DNA of 64,000 nucleotides from Arthrobacter sp. AZCC_0090 (GTDB lineage: Bacteria; Actinomycetota; Actinomycetes; Actinomycetales; Micrococcaceae): contig NZ_JACHEE010000002.1 of NCBI RefSeq assembly GCF_014207375.1, forward strand, positions 471,913 through 535,912. The letters run 5' to 3'. A program made the position numbers and the translations under genes. The notes below the pieces were generated by a model. That model saw nothing but the letters and a program-made list of their open reading frames with translations, searched no databases and was not told the origin of the DNA. Within the stretch, counting starts at the first letter, position 1. The number at the start of each line of letters is the position of its first letter. This document shows, one piece after another, positions 8,255 to 16,954 of the stretch.

Positions 8255-10054
8255 ATGCAGGTCCATAAGTACGACGTCGTTATTGTCGGTGCCGGCGGCG
8301 CCGGCATGCGCGCCGCGATCGAATCCGGTCAGCGCGCACGCACCGCAGTACTGACCAAGCTCTACCCCACCCGTTCCCACACTGGCGCGGCCCAGGGCGG
8401 CATGTGTGCAGCCTTGGCCAACGTCGAAGAGGACAACTGGGAGTGGCACACGTTCGACACCATCAAGGGTGGCGACTACCTCGTTGACCAGGACGCAGCC
8501 GAGGTCATGGCGAAGGAAGCCATCGACGCCGTGCTGGACCTGGAGAAGATGGGCTTGCCGTTCAACCGCACGCCCGAAGGCCGCATTGACCAGCGCCGTT
8601 TCGGTGGCCACACCCGCGACCACGGCAAGGCTCCGGTCCGCCGGGCCTGCTACGCAGCAGACCGCACCGGCCACATGATCCTGCAGACGCTGTACCAAAA
8701 CTGCGTCAAGCACAACGTTGAGTTCTACAACGAGTACTACGTCCTGGACCTGCTGACCGTCGAGGAAGACGCCGTCCGCGAAGACGGAACGCCGTACAAG
8801 CAGAAGCGCGTTGCCGGCGTCGTGTCCTACGACCTCGCCTCCGGCGAACTGCACGTCTTCCAGGCCAAGTCCGTAGTGTTCGCCTCCGGCGGCGCAGGCA
8901 AGGTCTTCAAGACCACCTCCAACGCCCACACCCTGACCGGTGACGGCATGGGTATCGCCTTCCGCCGCGGAATCCCGCTGGAGGACATGGAGTTCTTCCA
9001 GTTCCACCCGACCGGTCTCGCAGGCTTGGGCATCCTCCTCTCGGAAGCTGCCCGCGGCGAGGGCGCCATCCTTCGCAACTCCGAGGGTGAGCGTTTCATG
9101 GAACGCTACGCCCCCACCATCAAGGACCTCGCTCCCCGCGACATCGTGGCCCGTTCCATGGCAAACGAAGTCCGCGAAGGACGCGGCTGCGGCCCGAACA
9201 AGGACTATGTCCTCCTCGACCTCACGCACCTTGAGCCCGCCCACATTGACGCGAAGCTTCCGGACATCACCGAATTCGCGCGCACGTACCTCGGTGTCGA
9301 GCCGTACACGGAACCGGTTCCGGTGTTCCCGACGGCGCACTACGCCATGGGCGGCATCCCCACCAACATCACCACCGAGGTCCTGCAGGACAACGACACG
9401 ATCGTGCCGGGCCTGTACGCGGCCGGCGAAGTCGCTTGTGTCTCCGTCCACGGCTCCAACCGTTTGGGTACCAACTCGCTGCTGGACATCAACGTCTTCG
9501 GCAAGCGTGCGGGCATTGCTGCCGCCGAATACGCCAAGACGGCTGACTTCGTGGAGCTCCCGGAAGACCCGGAGGCTTACACGCTGGATCTGCTGAACCA
9601 CGTCCGCACTTCCGACGGCGGCGAAAGGGTCGCCGCGATCCGCAAGGAACTGCAGGACACCATGGATGCCAACATGCAGGTGTTCCGTACCGCGGACACC
9701 TTGAACCAGGTACTCAAGGACATCGCGTCCCTCGAGGAGCGCTACCAGCGCATCAGCGTCCAGGACAAGGGAAAGCGCTTCAACCTTGATCTGCTCGAAG
9801 CGGTGGAACTGGGCTTCCTGCTGGAACTGGCCAAGGTCATGACCGTTGCTGCCTTGCACCGCGAGGAGTCCCGTGGAGGCCACTTCCGGGAGGACTTCCC
9901 GGAGCGCGACGACGAAAAATTCATGAAGCACTCCATGGCGTATAAGGATGAGCACGCCCCAGCGGACGGATCTGCGGAAGCAATCGCGGGCATCCGACTC
10001 GGCACCAAGCCTGTTGTCTTTACGCGCTACGAGCCGATGGTGAGGAAGTACTAA
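8255..10054 (+). CDS. sdhA: Succinate dehydrogenase flavoprotein subunit
   Basis: Catalytic subunit oxidising succinate to fumarate with covalent FAD. The 599-residue product opens with MQVHKYDVVIVGAGGAGMRA (Rossmann site). RSHTGAAQGG contains the histidine that carries FAD. FHPTGLAGLG, RDIVARSM and HGSNRLGTNSLLD are substrate-domain motifs. The C-terminal half ends with the helical bundle and REESRGGHFREDFPERDD. It lies in the sdhCDAB operon, with 1 nt between its stop and the sdhB start. Confidence 0.98.
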   Translation: MQVHKYDVVIVGAGGAGMRAAIESGQRARTAVLTKLYPTRSHTGAAQGGMCAALANVEEDNWEWHTFDTIKGGDYLVDQDAAEVMAKEAIDAVLDLEKMGLPFNRTPEGRIDQRRFGGHTRDHGKAPVRRACYAADRTGHMILQTLYQNCVKHNVEFYNEYYVLDLLTVEEDAVREDGTPYKQKRVAGVVSYDLASGELHVFQAKSVVFASGGAGKVFKTTSNAHTLTGDGMGIAFRRGIPLEDMEFFQFHPTGLAGLGILLSEAARGEGAILRNSEGERFMERYAPTIKDLAPRDIVARSMANEVREGRGCGPNKDYVLLDLTHLEPAHIDAKLPDITEFARTYLGVEPYTEPVPVFPTAHYAMGGIPTNITTEVLQDNDTIVPGLYAAGEVACVSVHGSNRLGTNSLLDINVFGKRAGIAAAEYAKTADFVELPEDPEAYTLDLLNHVRTSDGGERVAAIRKELQDTMDANMQVFRTADTLNQVLKDIASLEERYQRISVQDKGKRFNLDLLEAVELGFLLELAKVMTVAALHREESRGGHFREDFPERDDEKFMKHSMAYKDEHAPADGSAEAIAGIRLGTKPVVFTRYEPMVRKY

Positions 10055-10055
10055 G

Positions 10056-10838
10056 ATGTCTGCTGAACTTGCTGAGCCAGCATCCAAGATCGAGCTGCCC
10101 GCGCACATTGGTGGGGGTGGGGAAATTCCCACCTTCAACATCACTTTGCGCGTGCGACGCTACAACCCTGAGGTCTCGGAAGAGCCCGTATGGGAAGACC
10201 ACCAGCTGACGATGTACGGCACCGACCGAGTGCTGGACGCCCTGCACAAGATCAAGTGGGAAATCGATGGCTCGCTGTCCTTCCGCCGTTCCTGTGCACA
10301 CGGCGTTTGTGGCTCCGACGCCATGCGCATCAACGGCCGTAACCGCCTCGCATGCAAGACCCTACTGAAGGACCTGGACACGTCCAAGCCCATCACCGTT
10401 GAACCGATCAAGGGCCTCCCGGTGGAGAAGGACCTGATCGTGGACATGGAGCCGTTCTTCCAGTCCTTCCGCGAGGTCATGCCGTTCCTGATCAACAAGG
10501 GCCACGAGCCCACCAAGGAACGCCTGCAATCGGTCGAGGACCGTGAACGGTTCGACGACACCACCAAGTGCATCCTGTGCGCTGCCTGCACGTCGTCCTG
10601 CCCCGTGTTCTGGACGGACGGTCAGTACTTCGGCCCGGCCGCCATCGTGAACGCGCACCGTTTCATCTTCGATTCCCGCGACGATGCCGGTGACATGCGC
10701 TTGGAAATCCTCAACGACAAGGAAGGGGTGTGGCGCTGCCGCACCACCTTCAACTGCTCGGAGGCTTGCCCTCGTGGCATCCAGGTGACCCAGGCCATCG
10801 CCGAGGTCAAGCAGGCCATCCTGGCACGCAAGATCTAG
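10056..10838 (+). CDS. sdhB: Succinate dehydrogenase iron-sulfur subunit
   Basis: Carries electrons from FAD to the membrane anchor. The 260-residue chain has the [2Fe-2S] motif SCAHGVCGSDAMRING with a later LAC. Two ferredoxin-like clusters follow in CILCAACTSSCPVFW and CSEACPRGI, for the [4Fe-4S] and [3Fe-4S] centres. It is the last gene of the operon, closed by a strong terminator 18 nt downstream. Confidence 0.97.
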   Translation: MSAELAEPASKIELPAHIGGGGEIPTFNITLRVRRYNPEVSEEPVWEDHQLTMYGTDRVLDALHKIKWEIDGSLSFRRSCAHGVCGSDAMRINGRNRLACKTLLKDLDTSKPITVEPIKGLPVEKDLIVDMEPFFQSFREVMPFLINKGHEPTKERLQSVEDRERFDDTTKCILCAACTSSCPVFWTDGQYFGPAAIVNAHRFIFDSRDDAGDMRLEILNDKEGVWRCRTTFNCSEACPRGIQVTQAIAEVKQAILARKI

Positions 10839-10856
10839 TCCAGAATTTAGACTACG

Positions 10857-10903
10857 ACGACGACGGCGCCGCCCACCGCTCTGGTGAGGGGCGCCGTCGT
10901 CGT
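10857..10903 (+). terminator. Terminator of sdhCDAB
   Basis: ACGACGACGGCGCC and GGCGCCGTCGTCGT form a perfect 14-bp stem with a 19-nt loop, followed by TGTTT. A second small dyad, GCCCGGG-aag-CCCGGGC, lies at 10916-10932. Confidence 0.85.
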
Positions 10904-10958
10904 TGTTTAAGGGTCGCCCGGGAAGCCCGGGCAACTCGCACAACGAAAGGCGGGCAGG

Positions 10959-11723
10959 GTGTCCAAATCCATGAAGATCAGCTTCGAAGGCAGCACCGGA
11001 GATCTCCTGGCAGGGATCGTGGACGTTCCTGAGGGCCCGGTCCGGGGCTGGGGTGTGTTCTCCCATGGTTTGACCCTCGGCAAGGACAGCCCCTCTGCCT
11101 CGCGCATCTGCAAGGGCTTGGCGGACCTTGGCGTCGGGATGCTTCGCTTCGACAACCTTGGACTGGGTGACTCCGCCGGCGAATGGTCCGCGGGATCGTT
11201 CAGCGTCAAAGTGGCAGACACCATCCGCGCCGCCGAGTTCATGCGTGCCTCGGACAAGGAAATCTCCCTCTTGGTGGGCCACTCCTTTGGAGGGGCTGCC
11301 GTGCTGGCGGCCGCCCTCAGCCTTCCCGAGGTACGGGCCGTAGCGACGGTCGGCGCCCCGTTCGAGCCCAGGCACGTGGAGCACATGTTCGACGCCGAAG
11401 TGAGCACTATCCTCAGCGAGGGCCGCGCGGAGGTCAACCTGGGCGGCAGGCGGATGGAGGTTCGCCGCCACTTTGTGGAAGACGTGGAGCGGGCCGACCT
11501 CAGCGACTGCATCCGTACGCTGCACAGACCCCTCATGGTCCTGCACTCCCCCACAGACAACACCGTGGGCATCGACAATGCCAGCGAGATCTTCCAAACG
11601 GCAAGGCACCCCCGGAGCTTCGTTTCGCTCGAAGGCAGCGACCACCTGCTGACGGGCAAGGGACAGGCCGCCCGGGTTGCCCGGATCATCTCAGCTTGGG
11701 CCGGACAGTACTTAGGCGACTAG
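10959..11723 (+). CDS. Alpha/beta hydrolase
   Basis: A 254-residue serine hydrolase of the short acyl-hydrolase type often found alone or fused to OsmC. The GTG at 10959 gives VSKSMKISFEGSTG. The nucleophile elbow GHSFGG lies around residue 110, the acid is probably in LHSPTDNTVG, and the histidine in EGSDHLL. The substrate is unknown. Its stop codon straddles the left end of IS copy 1: TA of the TAG is the target duplication and the G is the first base of the element. Confidence 0.85.
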   Translation: MSKSMKISFEGSTGDLLAGIVDVPEGPVRGWGVFSHGLTLGKDSPSASRICKGLADLGVGMLRFDNLGLGDSAGEWSAGSFSVKVADTIRAAEFMRASDKEISLLVGHSFGGAAVLAAALSLPEVRAVATVGAPFEPRHVEHMFDAEVSTILSEGRAEVNLGGRRMEVRRHFVEDVERADLSDCIRTLHRPLMVLHSPTDNTVGIDNASEIFQTARHPRSFVSLEGSDHLLTGKGQAARVARIISAWAGQYLGD

Positions 11724-12495
11724 GGCGTGTCTCCTCATGCTGTCAGCCAGATGCTGATGGCGCGGAGGACCGCGCCGCCCCGGTAGGTGAGGGCGAGCTT
11801 GTCGTAGCGGGTGGCCCCCGCCACTGCTTGAAGGTGTTGAAGTTCCGTTCGACGACGTTCCGGCCTTTGTAGTCTTCCTTGTCAAAGGCCGGAGGTCGTC
11901 CGCGGTTGACCTTCAGATGCTTCATCAGATGCGGGAACATCGGCGCGTCCCCTCCCTGACCCGGTGCGACCAGCAAGGTCAGCGGCCGGCCCTTCCCCTC
12001 GACCAGGGCATGGATCTTCGTGCTCAGCCCGCCGCGGGAACGGCCAATGGCATGATCGGGCCGGTTTAGCAAACAGATTCATGTAATTCGACGGGGCCCC
12101 TGTGGCGCGGGGAAGGTTCGTGCCGTGCTGGTAGGCACGGTTCACCCTCGAATCGACCGAGACCGACCAATCCACCTCGCCCCGGGAATCCGCCACCGTC
12201 AGCTCGGCCAGGATCTTCTCCCATGTACCGTCGCCGCTGTAGCGGCGGTGCCGCTTCCAGATCGTCTGCCAGGGGCCGAATCCGCCAGGAACATCACGCC
12301 ATGCGATCCCGCACTGATACCGGTAAATGATGGCCTCGACCACACGCCGGTCATCCCGGAACGGACGACCCCGGAGACCATCGGATGAGGGCAGCAAAGG
12401 CTGGATGCGCGCCCACTGCCCATCAGCCAAAACAGAATCACGAGACACCCGTCCAGCATCCCGGACCACCAGCCCGGACTTTAGGAGACACGCCC
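11723..12495 (-). mobile_element. IS5-family (IS427-like) element, defective copy 1, 773 bp
   Basis: The termini match over GGGCGTGTCTCCT in inverted orientation. Each end is flanked by TA (11721-11722 and 12496-12497), consistent with a TA target duplication. The transposase reads on the minus strand. An almost identical copy lies at 22570-23342 in the opposite orientation; the translated products reveal two substitutions. Both copies share the same frame disruptions and the same apparent internal deletion (see the transposase entry), so neither should make its own transposase. Confidence 0.88.
11743..12469 (-). pseudogene. Degenerate IS5-family DDE transposase (copy 1)
   Basis: Part one runs from GTG 12469 (VVRDAGRVSRDSV) through the N-terminal domain and the first catalytic region VSVDSRVNRAYQHG, then leaves the coding frame near 12072. 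Part two (12072-11743) resumes one frame over with DHAIGRSRGGLSTKIH and the C-terminal FDKEDYKGRNVVERNFN. Between LMKHLKV and NRGRPPAFD the region that normally holds the second aspartate (about 60-80 residues in relatives) appears missing. After QWRG the frame shifts again: the expected ATRYDKLALTYRGG is present in another frame. A programmed frameshift could explain the first change but not the other two defects. Confidence 0.8.
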
Positions 12496-12550
12496 TAACC
12501 CGGCTGGGCGAGACCGCTCATCGACCGGCCGCTTAGCCGGCAGCCCAATT

Positions 12551-12613
12551 CAAAGGAGAATCACGTGGACAAGACCAGCCTATAAACGAGGGCGGTTCCG
12601 TGCCGGAACCGCC
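12551..12613 (+). other. Mini-ORF with strong ribosome site followed by hairpin
   Basis: AAAGGAG lies 6 nt before a GTG at 12565 that reads six codons (MDKTSL) to a TAA ending at 12585. Six nt later GGCGGTTCC-gtgcc-GGAACCGCC (12591-12613) forms a perfect 9-bp hairpin. It is either the stub of a gene whose body was deleted, or a leader peptide with attenuator. No gene follows on this strand. Confidence 0.35.
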
Positions 12614-12743
12614 GGACCCGAGACAACCTTGGATATACGATGCTCCGACAGGCGCCCCGCCATTAGTCCCCGTGGCGTTGTCTAATGGAACGAAGCCGTG
12701 AGCCGGAATTCGGGGCATCCCCCTTCCGAAATCTTTAACGAGG

Positions 12744-12790
12744 CATGGTCGTTGCAAGACCCAAAATTTCCGGGTGTTGCAACGACCATG
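12744..12790. terminator. Long hairpin downstream of the GH32 gene
   Basis: CATGGTCGTTGCAA and TTGCAACGACCATG pair perfectly over 14 bp. After one mismatch a further ACCC/GGGT closes the stem around AAAATTTCC. It lies 174 nt past the GH32 stop on the minus strand and could be the end of the GH172-GH32 transcript. Confidence 0.5.
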
Positions 12791-12963
12791 ACAACCCACC
12801 CCTTCCGTGGGTCAGCCCTGTGTGTCCTTTCTTCGGGCCTGTGCTACCGGCTGCTTTTGCGGACTATCTGGCCAGGAAGACGCCCTCTTGTCGGCTGGTC
12901 CGTGCCTGTCGGCGGACGCCGCGGGTGTTCCAGACAATGGTGACGACTTGCCGTGGCCGTCGC

Positions 12964-14208
12964 TCATCCCCGGGGGTCTAGAGGGTAGATGGTCGCGTCG
13001 AGCGCGTCCACGCTGTACGTTGGACCCTCTGGCGCAGCTGCGAATGCGAGAATTCCCCACGTCGACGAGACCTCGATTGCTTGGGCGTCGAGGATGATCC
13101 GGACATCACCCCCAAGGTAGGGGACATCGAAAGTTTCGGCCTCGGTCTTGGCGATGAGATTCTGGGAATCGACGTCAAGAACGAAGACGTTTTTCCCGGC
13201 TGATGTGACTCGAAGGGATTCGCCGGTCGACGGAGACCATACGATGTCCCCGGAGAGTCCGGGAAGATCGCCGCCGTCGGAAGCTGGGGATCTGTACTTC
13301 TCAAGGTCCGGATGCGGGGTCGCGACCAGCCGGTTCTCCTTGAGGCTGAGAACATGAGGGACGCTGTGGGCACTGGCCCAGCCCGAATCCGGATCGGCGA
13401 TGCCACGCATCCAGAACGTCAGACACGGACGGCCTTGTGCATCACGGAAGAATGATGGCGCGTAGTAGCTGGGGCCATAGGTAAGGCGCCCCCATGACCC
13501 CGCCTCGAAGCGCCCGTCGGCGTAACTGCCCACGGCATAGCCTGCGTAGTGCAGTACGTCATCATCCCAGACCGAGGAGACCATCAGGTGGCGGCCGTCG
13601 ATGTCGAAGATCTGGGGGCATTCCCACAGCGCACCCAGCCATACCGGCTCTCGATCATCGGTCGAACGTTGGAGGGCAACGCCCTCGTATTCCCAGGCAT
13701 CAAGGTCGGCTGAGCTGTAGCTGAGCGCCATGGCGGTGCCATCAGATGACCCCGCTCCAACGAACATGCGCCAGCCCGTCGATTCTTTGACGAGAAAGGG
13801 GTCCCGAAAAGCGACAATGTCGAGTCCGGAGGGCGCGTCGGCGACAAAGTCTCCCTTCTGCCATTCGATCCAGGACGTGTCGACGGGGGAAGCGACTCGA
13901 ATGCGGCCGATGCCGATGTTCGGTTGTGCCGTTGACGTGTAGAAGATGCGGGTGTCTCCGTTGTCATCGGTGACGAGAGAGCCCGTCCAGATACCCTCGT
14001 CACCATCGCCAGGTTCGATCGCGACCGGCAGCTGTTCGAGCGAGAACAGGTCCGATCCACGGGCGTGACCCCAGTGGCAGTTGGGGGCCCAGATGGTGCT
14101 GTCGGGAACGTACTGGTAGAAGAGATGGTACTGCCCGTCTTTGACGGTGATGCCGTGCGGGTCGTTGATCCAGCCGCTCTCGGCGACGAAGTGGAACGCC
14201 GGCCGCAT
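12964..14208 (-). CDS. Glycoside hydrolase family 32 beta-fructofuranosidase
   Basis: Hydrolyses terminal beta-fructosyl residues (sucrose, inulin- or levan-type oligosaccharides). The 414-residue protein shows all three GH32 carboxylate motifs: WINDPHG with the nucleophile near D16, FRDP near D136 and WECP with the acid/base near E196. A C-terminal beta-sandwich region follows. It has no signal peptide, so it acts in the cytoplasm on imported sugar. Its ATG overlaps the stop of the GH172 gene by one base (TGATG at 14206-14210), so the two are coupled. Confidence 0.93.
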   Translation of the reverse strand: MRPAFHFVAESGWINDPHGITVKDGQYHLFYQYVPDSTIWAPNCHWGHARGSDLFSLEQLPVAIEPGDGDEGIWTGSLVTDDNGDTRIFYTSTAQPNIGIGRIRVASPVDTSWIEWQKGDFVADAPSGLDIVAFRDPFLVKESTGWRMFVGAGSSDGTAMALSYSSADLDAWEYEGVALQRSTDDREPVWLGALWECPQIFDIDGRHLMVSSVWDDDVLHYAGYAVGSYADGRFEAGSWGRLTYGPSYYAPSFFRDAQGRPCLTFWMRGIADPDSGWASAHSVPHVLSLKENRLVATPHPDLEKYRSPASDGGDLPGLSGDIVWSPSTGESLRVTSAGKNVFVLDVDSQNLIAKTEAETFDVPYLGGDVRIILDAQAIEVSSTWGILAFAAAPEGPTYSVDALDATIYPLDPRG

Positions 14209-15560
14209 CAGCTTTCCTCCCCGTCGAAACGGGCCCGGATGGCGCGGGCGATCTCAACGTTTCCCTGCTCCCATTCATCGACCTGCAGACGCCGCTCTTC
14301 ACGAAGGGCATCGCGCTTGGCCGTGAAATCCTCCATTCGCTTGGCAGCAGCCGCCCGGGCTTCCTGTTGTTCCTCGTTCAGTTCCGGAAGAGGCGCCTGG
14401 ATCACGCGGTCGATCGGCCGCAGAGGCAGCCGCTCCTCCACCCCGGGAATGGCAAGGATCGGGGAGGGAAGAGTCTGGTACCAGTACGCGGTGGACGACC
14501 AGTCGTCCGAGAGATGGTTGCCGTGACCGTGCTCGAAGGTGACCTTGATCCGCTTTTCGAATCGGATGGGGTCGACCATGTGGAACCGGTAGCTGTGGTG
14601 GAATCCGGGCACGTTCTCTTCGTGGACGATGGTTCCGTTGAATTGGTAGGCGTTGTGCTGCATGCCCCAGGCGTGCCCGAAGTAGTCCTCCATTCCTGTT
14701 CCGTGGAGGCTCGGGGGCCAGGTGTCGTCGTCGATGAAGATCATGTCGTCTCCCTCGCCCCACCAGGAGCCCTGGAAGTGGCGGACAGCCAGTGTGCACC
14801 CTACGTAGTGCCCGCGGCCTTCAGTCTCGAGCGCGACGTAGTTGTCCTTCCCGTCGAGATTCGCCACCGTGGTTTCGATGCTGTTGGCCTGCAGGTCAGG
14901 TGCCCAGCCGCTGGGTAGAGCGCGACGCCAGTGTGCGTGGAAGTAGAGAGTGTTCTCGGGAAGCGGCTCCTTGACGAGCTCGTAGTCAATGTAGAAGTAC
15001 TGGAGGTAAGGAATGTCGTTCTGGTTCTCGACGACGATCCTCGCGCGCTTTCCGAAGGGCATCCGGAAGTAGCTGTTGAAAGCTGCGGAACCGCCGAAGG
15101 TGTGAAGCTCCGGTTCCTTGGCGGAGACAGACAGCGGCAGTGAGTCGTACGAACCCGAGAGCGAGTTCATCAGGCCGAAGAAATCACCAAGCGGCGCGAC
15201 CACACTCGGCGTCTCCTGGTCGTCCCAATACATCTTCAGAACAATCTTCCGGTAGTAGTCGGGATCAACGACCTCCCAGCTCACGCCCAGGGCGTTATGG
15301 ATCTCCAGCATCGGGACCCCGACGACGTTCGGATCGATCTGGCCCGGCCCCGGCTGGTTCCGGCATGACTGGGTCATCCAGATATGGGTGATGTACCCCG
15401 GGCCTTCAATATCAGCCAGCGTCCTTTCCTCACCGGGCATGACGATCCAGTTATCCCGGTTCCTGCCGGTCTGGTCAAAGCTTGACGCCCGTGCTGTTCG
15501 TGCGCGATGGGCCCGGGTCAAGTCCCCGAGGATGCCCGCTGGCGTGTGGTTTTCGGTCAC
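14208..15560 (-). CDS. GH172 (DUF2961) family alpha-fructofuranosidase / difructose-anhydride enzyme
   Basis: A 450-residue cytoplasmic protein with the DUF2961 fold region, including EGPGYITHIWMT, PLGDFFG, GEGDDMIFIDDD and GTGMEDYFGHAWGM. The conserved acids E269 (GEGD) and E291 (MEDYF) sit where GH172 enzymes carry their catalytic glutamates. GH172 was founded on a Bifidobacterium enzyme that makes and splits difructose dianhydride I, encoded beside a GH32 gene, as here. The GTG at 15560 follows AAGGAAGGA; the longer open frame upstream is rejected. The family also includes arabinofuranose-acting enzymes, so the exact substrate is inferred from the fructose-related neighbours. Confidence 0.85.
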   Translation of the reverse strand: MTENHTPAGILGDLTRAHRARTARASSFDQTGRNRDNWIVMPGEERTLADIEGPGYITHIWMTQSCRNQPGPGQIDPNVVGVPMLEIHNALGVSWEVVDPDYYRKIVLKMYWDDQETPSVVAPLGDFFGLMNSLSGSYDSLPLSVSAKEPELHTFGGSAAFNSYFRMPFGKRARIVVENQNDIPYLQYFYIDYELVKEPLPENTLYFHAHWRRALPSGWAPDLQANSIETTVANLDGKDNYVALETEGRGHYVGCTLAVRHFQGSWWGEGDDMIFIDDDTWPPSLHGTGMEDYFGHAWGMQHNAYQFNGTIVHEENVPGFHHSYRFHMVDPIRFEKRIKVTFEHGHGNHLSDDWSSTAYWYQTLPSPILAIPGVEERLPLRPIDRVIQAPLPELNEEQQEARAAAAKRMEDFTAKRDALREERRLQVDEWEQGNVEIARAIRARFDGEES

Positions 15561-15619
15561 CGTTGTCCTTCCTTGTACTCCCGGGTCTGTCTCTGCCTGC
15601 TGCAAAGGATCGGAAGCAT

Positions 15620-15632
15620 CGAAACGTTTGCG
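15620..15632. promoter_or_regulatory. LacI-family operator upstream of the GH172-GH32 operon
   Basis: CGAAACGTTTGCG here is the exact reverse complement of the site at 16839-16851. It lies 60 nt upstream of the GH172 start. A weaker relative, CGCAAACGATGCG, lies at 15735-15747 before the lacI-type gene and may mediate autoregulation. Confidence 0.75.
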
Positions 15633-15769
15633 TGACTGGATGATAGGCTCATTCCAGCAGCAAGCGCAACTGGGCCACCGTTTTCCCCGGCGACATGGAG
15701 GTTCCAGAGCTGAAGTAAGGTAGTTCCAAACTTGCGCAAACGATGCGCCGCTACATGATGAGGTGAGCA

Positions 15770-16786
15770 ATGGCGACGATGGTTGAAGTTGCACGCAAGG
15801 CCAAGGTGTCCATATCCACGGTCTCGCACGTGCTGAATGGAACCCGCAACGTGGAGCCGGAGACGCGAAAGCGCGTCCTTGCGGCAATTGCGTCCACCGG
15901 CTATCGGCAGGACGCACTGGCAAGAGCACTCCGGCGCTCCCAGACTGATAGCATCGGCCTCGTGGTTTCGGATGCCGGCGAGCCGGCCTTCGCCGAAATG
16001 GTCCACGGCGTCGAGCATGCCGCCGTCGAGAACGGCCTCACCCTGGTTCTGGCGAACTCTGCCGAGAACGCCGACCGGGAAAAGAAAGCCGTCCAGACGC
16101 TCCTGAACCGACGCGTGGACGGACTGATCCTGGCCAGGGCAGCGGAGTCGGACCCTGCCCTGCTGCAGGCCCTGGAACAGGAGAAGCCGCCGACGATCCT
16201 TTTGGACCGCATCTTCTCCCAACTCCCCTTCGACCAGGTCGGCGCAGACAACCGGGAAACCATGCGCCAGCTGGTCACGCACATGATCGTCTCCGGCCAC
16301 AGGCGCTTCGCCCTCGTGGCCGGAGACGTCCGCGTGCCCACGCTCCAGGAACGCATGGGCGGCTTTACGGACGCCTCGCTCGAGGGGCGGCTCGGCCTCG
16401 ACGAACAGCTCATCATCACCGGAACAGACAGAGAAGCACTGGCGGAGGAGCTCGGCAATTCACTCCGCACCGGCCAAATTACCGCGGTCATAGCCTGCAG
16501 TACGCCCCTGGCTGCCCTTAGCCTGCGGACCTTGGCCCGTGCGGGAATATCAACTCCCCGCGACATCGCTTTCGCAACCTTCGATGGCTTTGACAATTCG
16601 GACCTGTTCCAGCCGCGAGTCACCACGGTCAGGCAGCCCGCCTTCGACATGGGGGCGGCGGCAGTGCATCTGCTCGTTGAGCGGCTCCGCACCCCCGAGG
16701 CAAGTCCGCGCACCGTCAGACTGCAGCAGCGCATCGAATGGCGCGAGTCCACGGAAGACTACCGCCGGCAACCGGCCGGCGACTAG
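15770..16786 (+). CDS. LacI-family transcriptional regulator of the fructan/DFA locus
   Basis: A 338-residue sugar-responsive repressor. The N-terminal HTH reads MVEVARKAKVSISTVSHVLN, with the hinge helix around residues 45-60 (YRQDALARALRRS). A periplasmic-binding-type effector domain follows, including PRDIAFATFDGFD near residue 265. It is divergent from GH172-GH32 and 169 nt upstream of the binding-protein gene. The operators flanking it on both sides suggest one regulator for both operons. Confidence 0.93.
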   Translation: MATMVEVARKAKVSISTVSHVLNGTRNVEPETRKRVLAAIASTGYRQDALARALRRSQTDSIGLVVSDAGEPAFAEMVHGVEHAAVENGLTLVLANSAENADREKKAVQTLLNRRVDGLILARAAESDPALLQALEQEKPPTILLDRIFSQLPFDQVGADNRETMRQLVTHMIVSGHRRFALVAGDVRVPTLQERMGGFTDASLEGRLGLDEQLIITGTDREALAEELGNSLRTGQITAVIACSTPLAALSLRTLARAGISTPRDIAFATFDGFDNSDLFQPRVTTVRQPAFDMGAAAVHLLVERLRTPEASPRTVRLQQRIEWRESTEDYRRQPAGD

Positions 16787-16794
16787 TCCGATGC

Positions 16795-16851
16795 TTGACA
16801 ATCAAAGCACCGCGTTCTAACGTCAGACAAACGTTTCGCGCAAACGTTTCG
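16795..16851 (+). promoter_or_regulatory. Promoter with two tandem LacI-type operators for the ABC importer operon
   Basis: TTGACA at 16795-16800 and TAACGT at 16818-16823 are spaced by 17 bp. Immediately downstream are two operator cores: GACAAACGTTTCG (16826-16838) and CGCAAACGTTTCG (16839-16851). Operators placed over the transcription start fit steric repression. The 10-box matches the consensus poorly. Confidence 0.75.
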
Positions 16852-16911
16852 ACAAACAGACTTGGGTGGCTCGTTCATTCCCCCTTCTGCGGGCACCCAA
16901 CCACCCGAATC

Positions 16912-16935
16912 CGAGAGGGCACCAGCGCCCTCTCG
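16912..16935 (+). other. Leader hairpin before the binding-protein gene
   Basis: CGAGAGGGC-accagc-GCCCTCTCG is a perfect 9-bp stem ending 7 nt before the AAAGGAG ribosome site. It could stabilise the message or tune initiation. Confidence 0.55.
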
Positions 16936-16954
16936 CTCGTCAAAGGAGATGAAA

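Larger units (their letters stand above)
12498..12963. other. Gene-free stretch between IS copy 1 and the GH32 gene
   Basis: No convincing gene is seen in these 466 bp. They hold a six-codon open frame with a good ribosome site followed by a hairpin (12551-12613), a second long hairpin (12744-12790), and a short dyad ACCCAC/GTGGGT near 12794-12812. It may be the scar left by IS-associated deletion, or the 3' flank of the GH32 operon. Confidence 0.5.

Noticed and set aside
8129..10144. 671-codon minus-strand frame
   Set aside because: It is the shadow of sdhA, with composition typical of a reverse frame in high-GC DNA.
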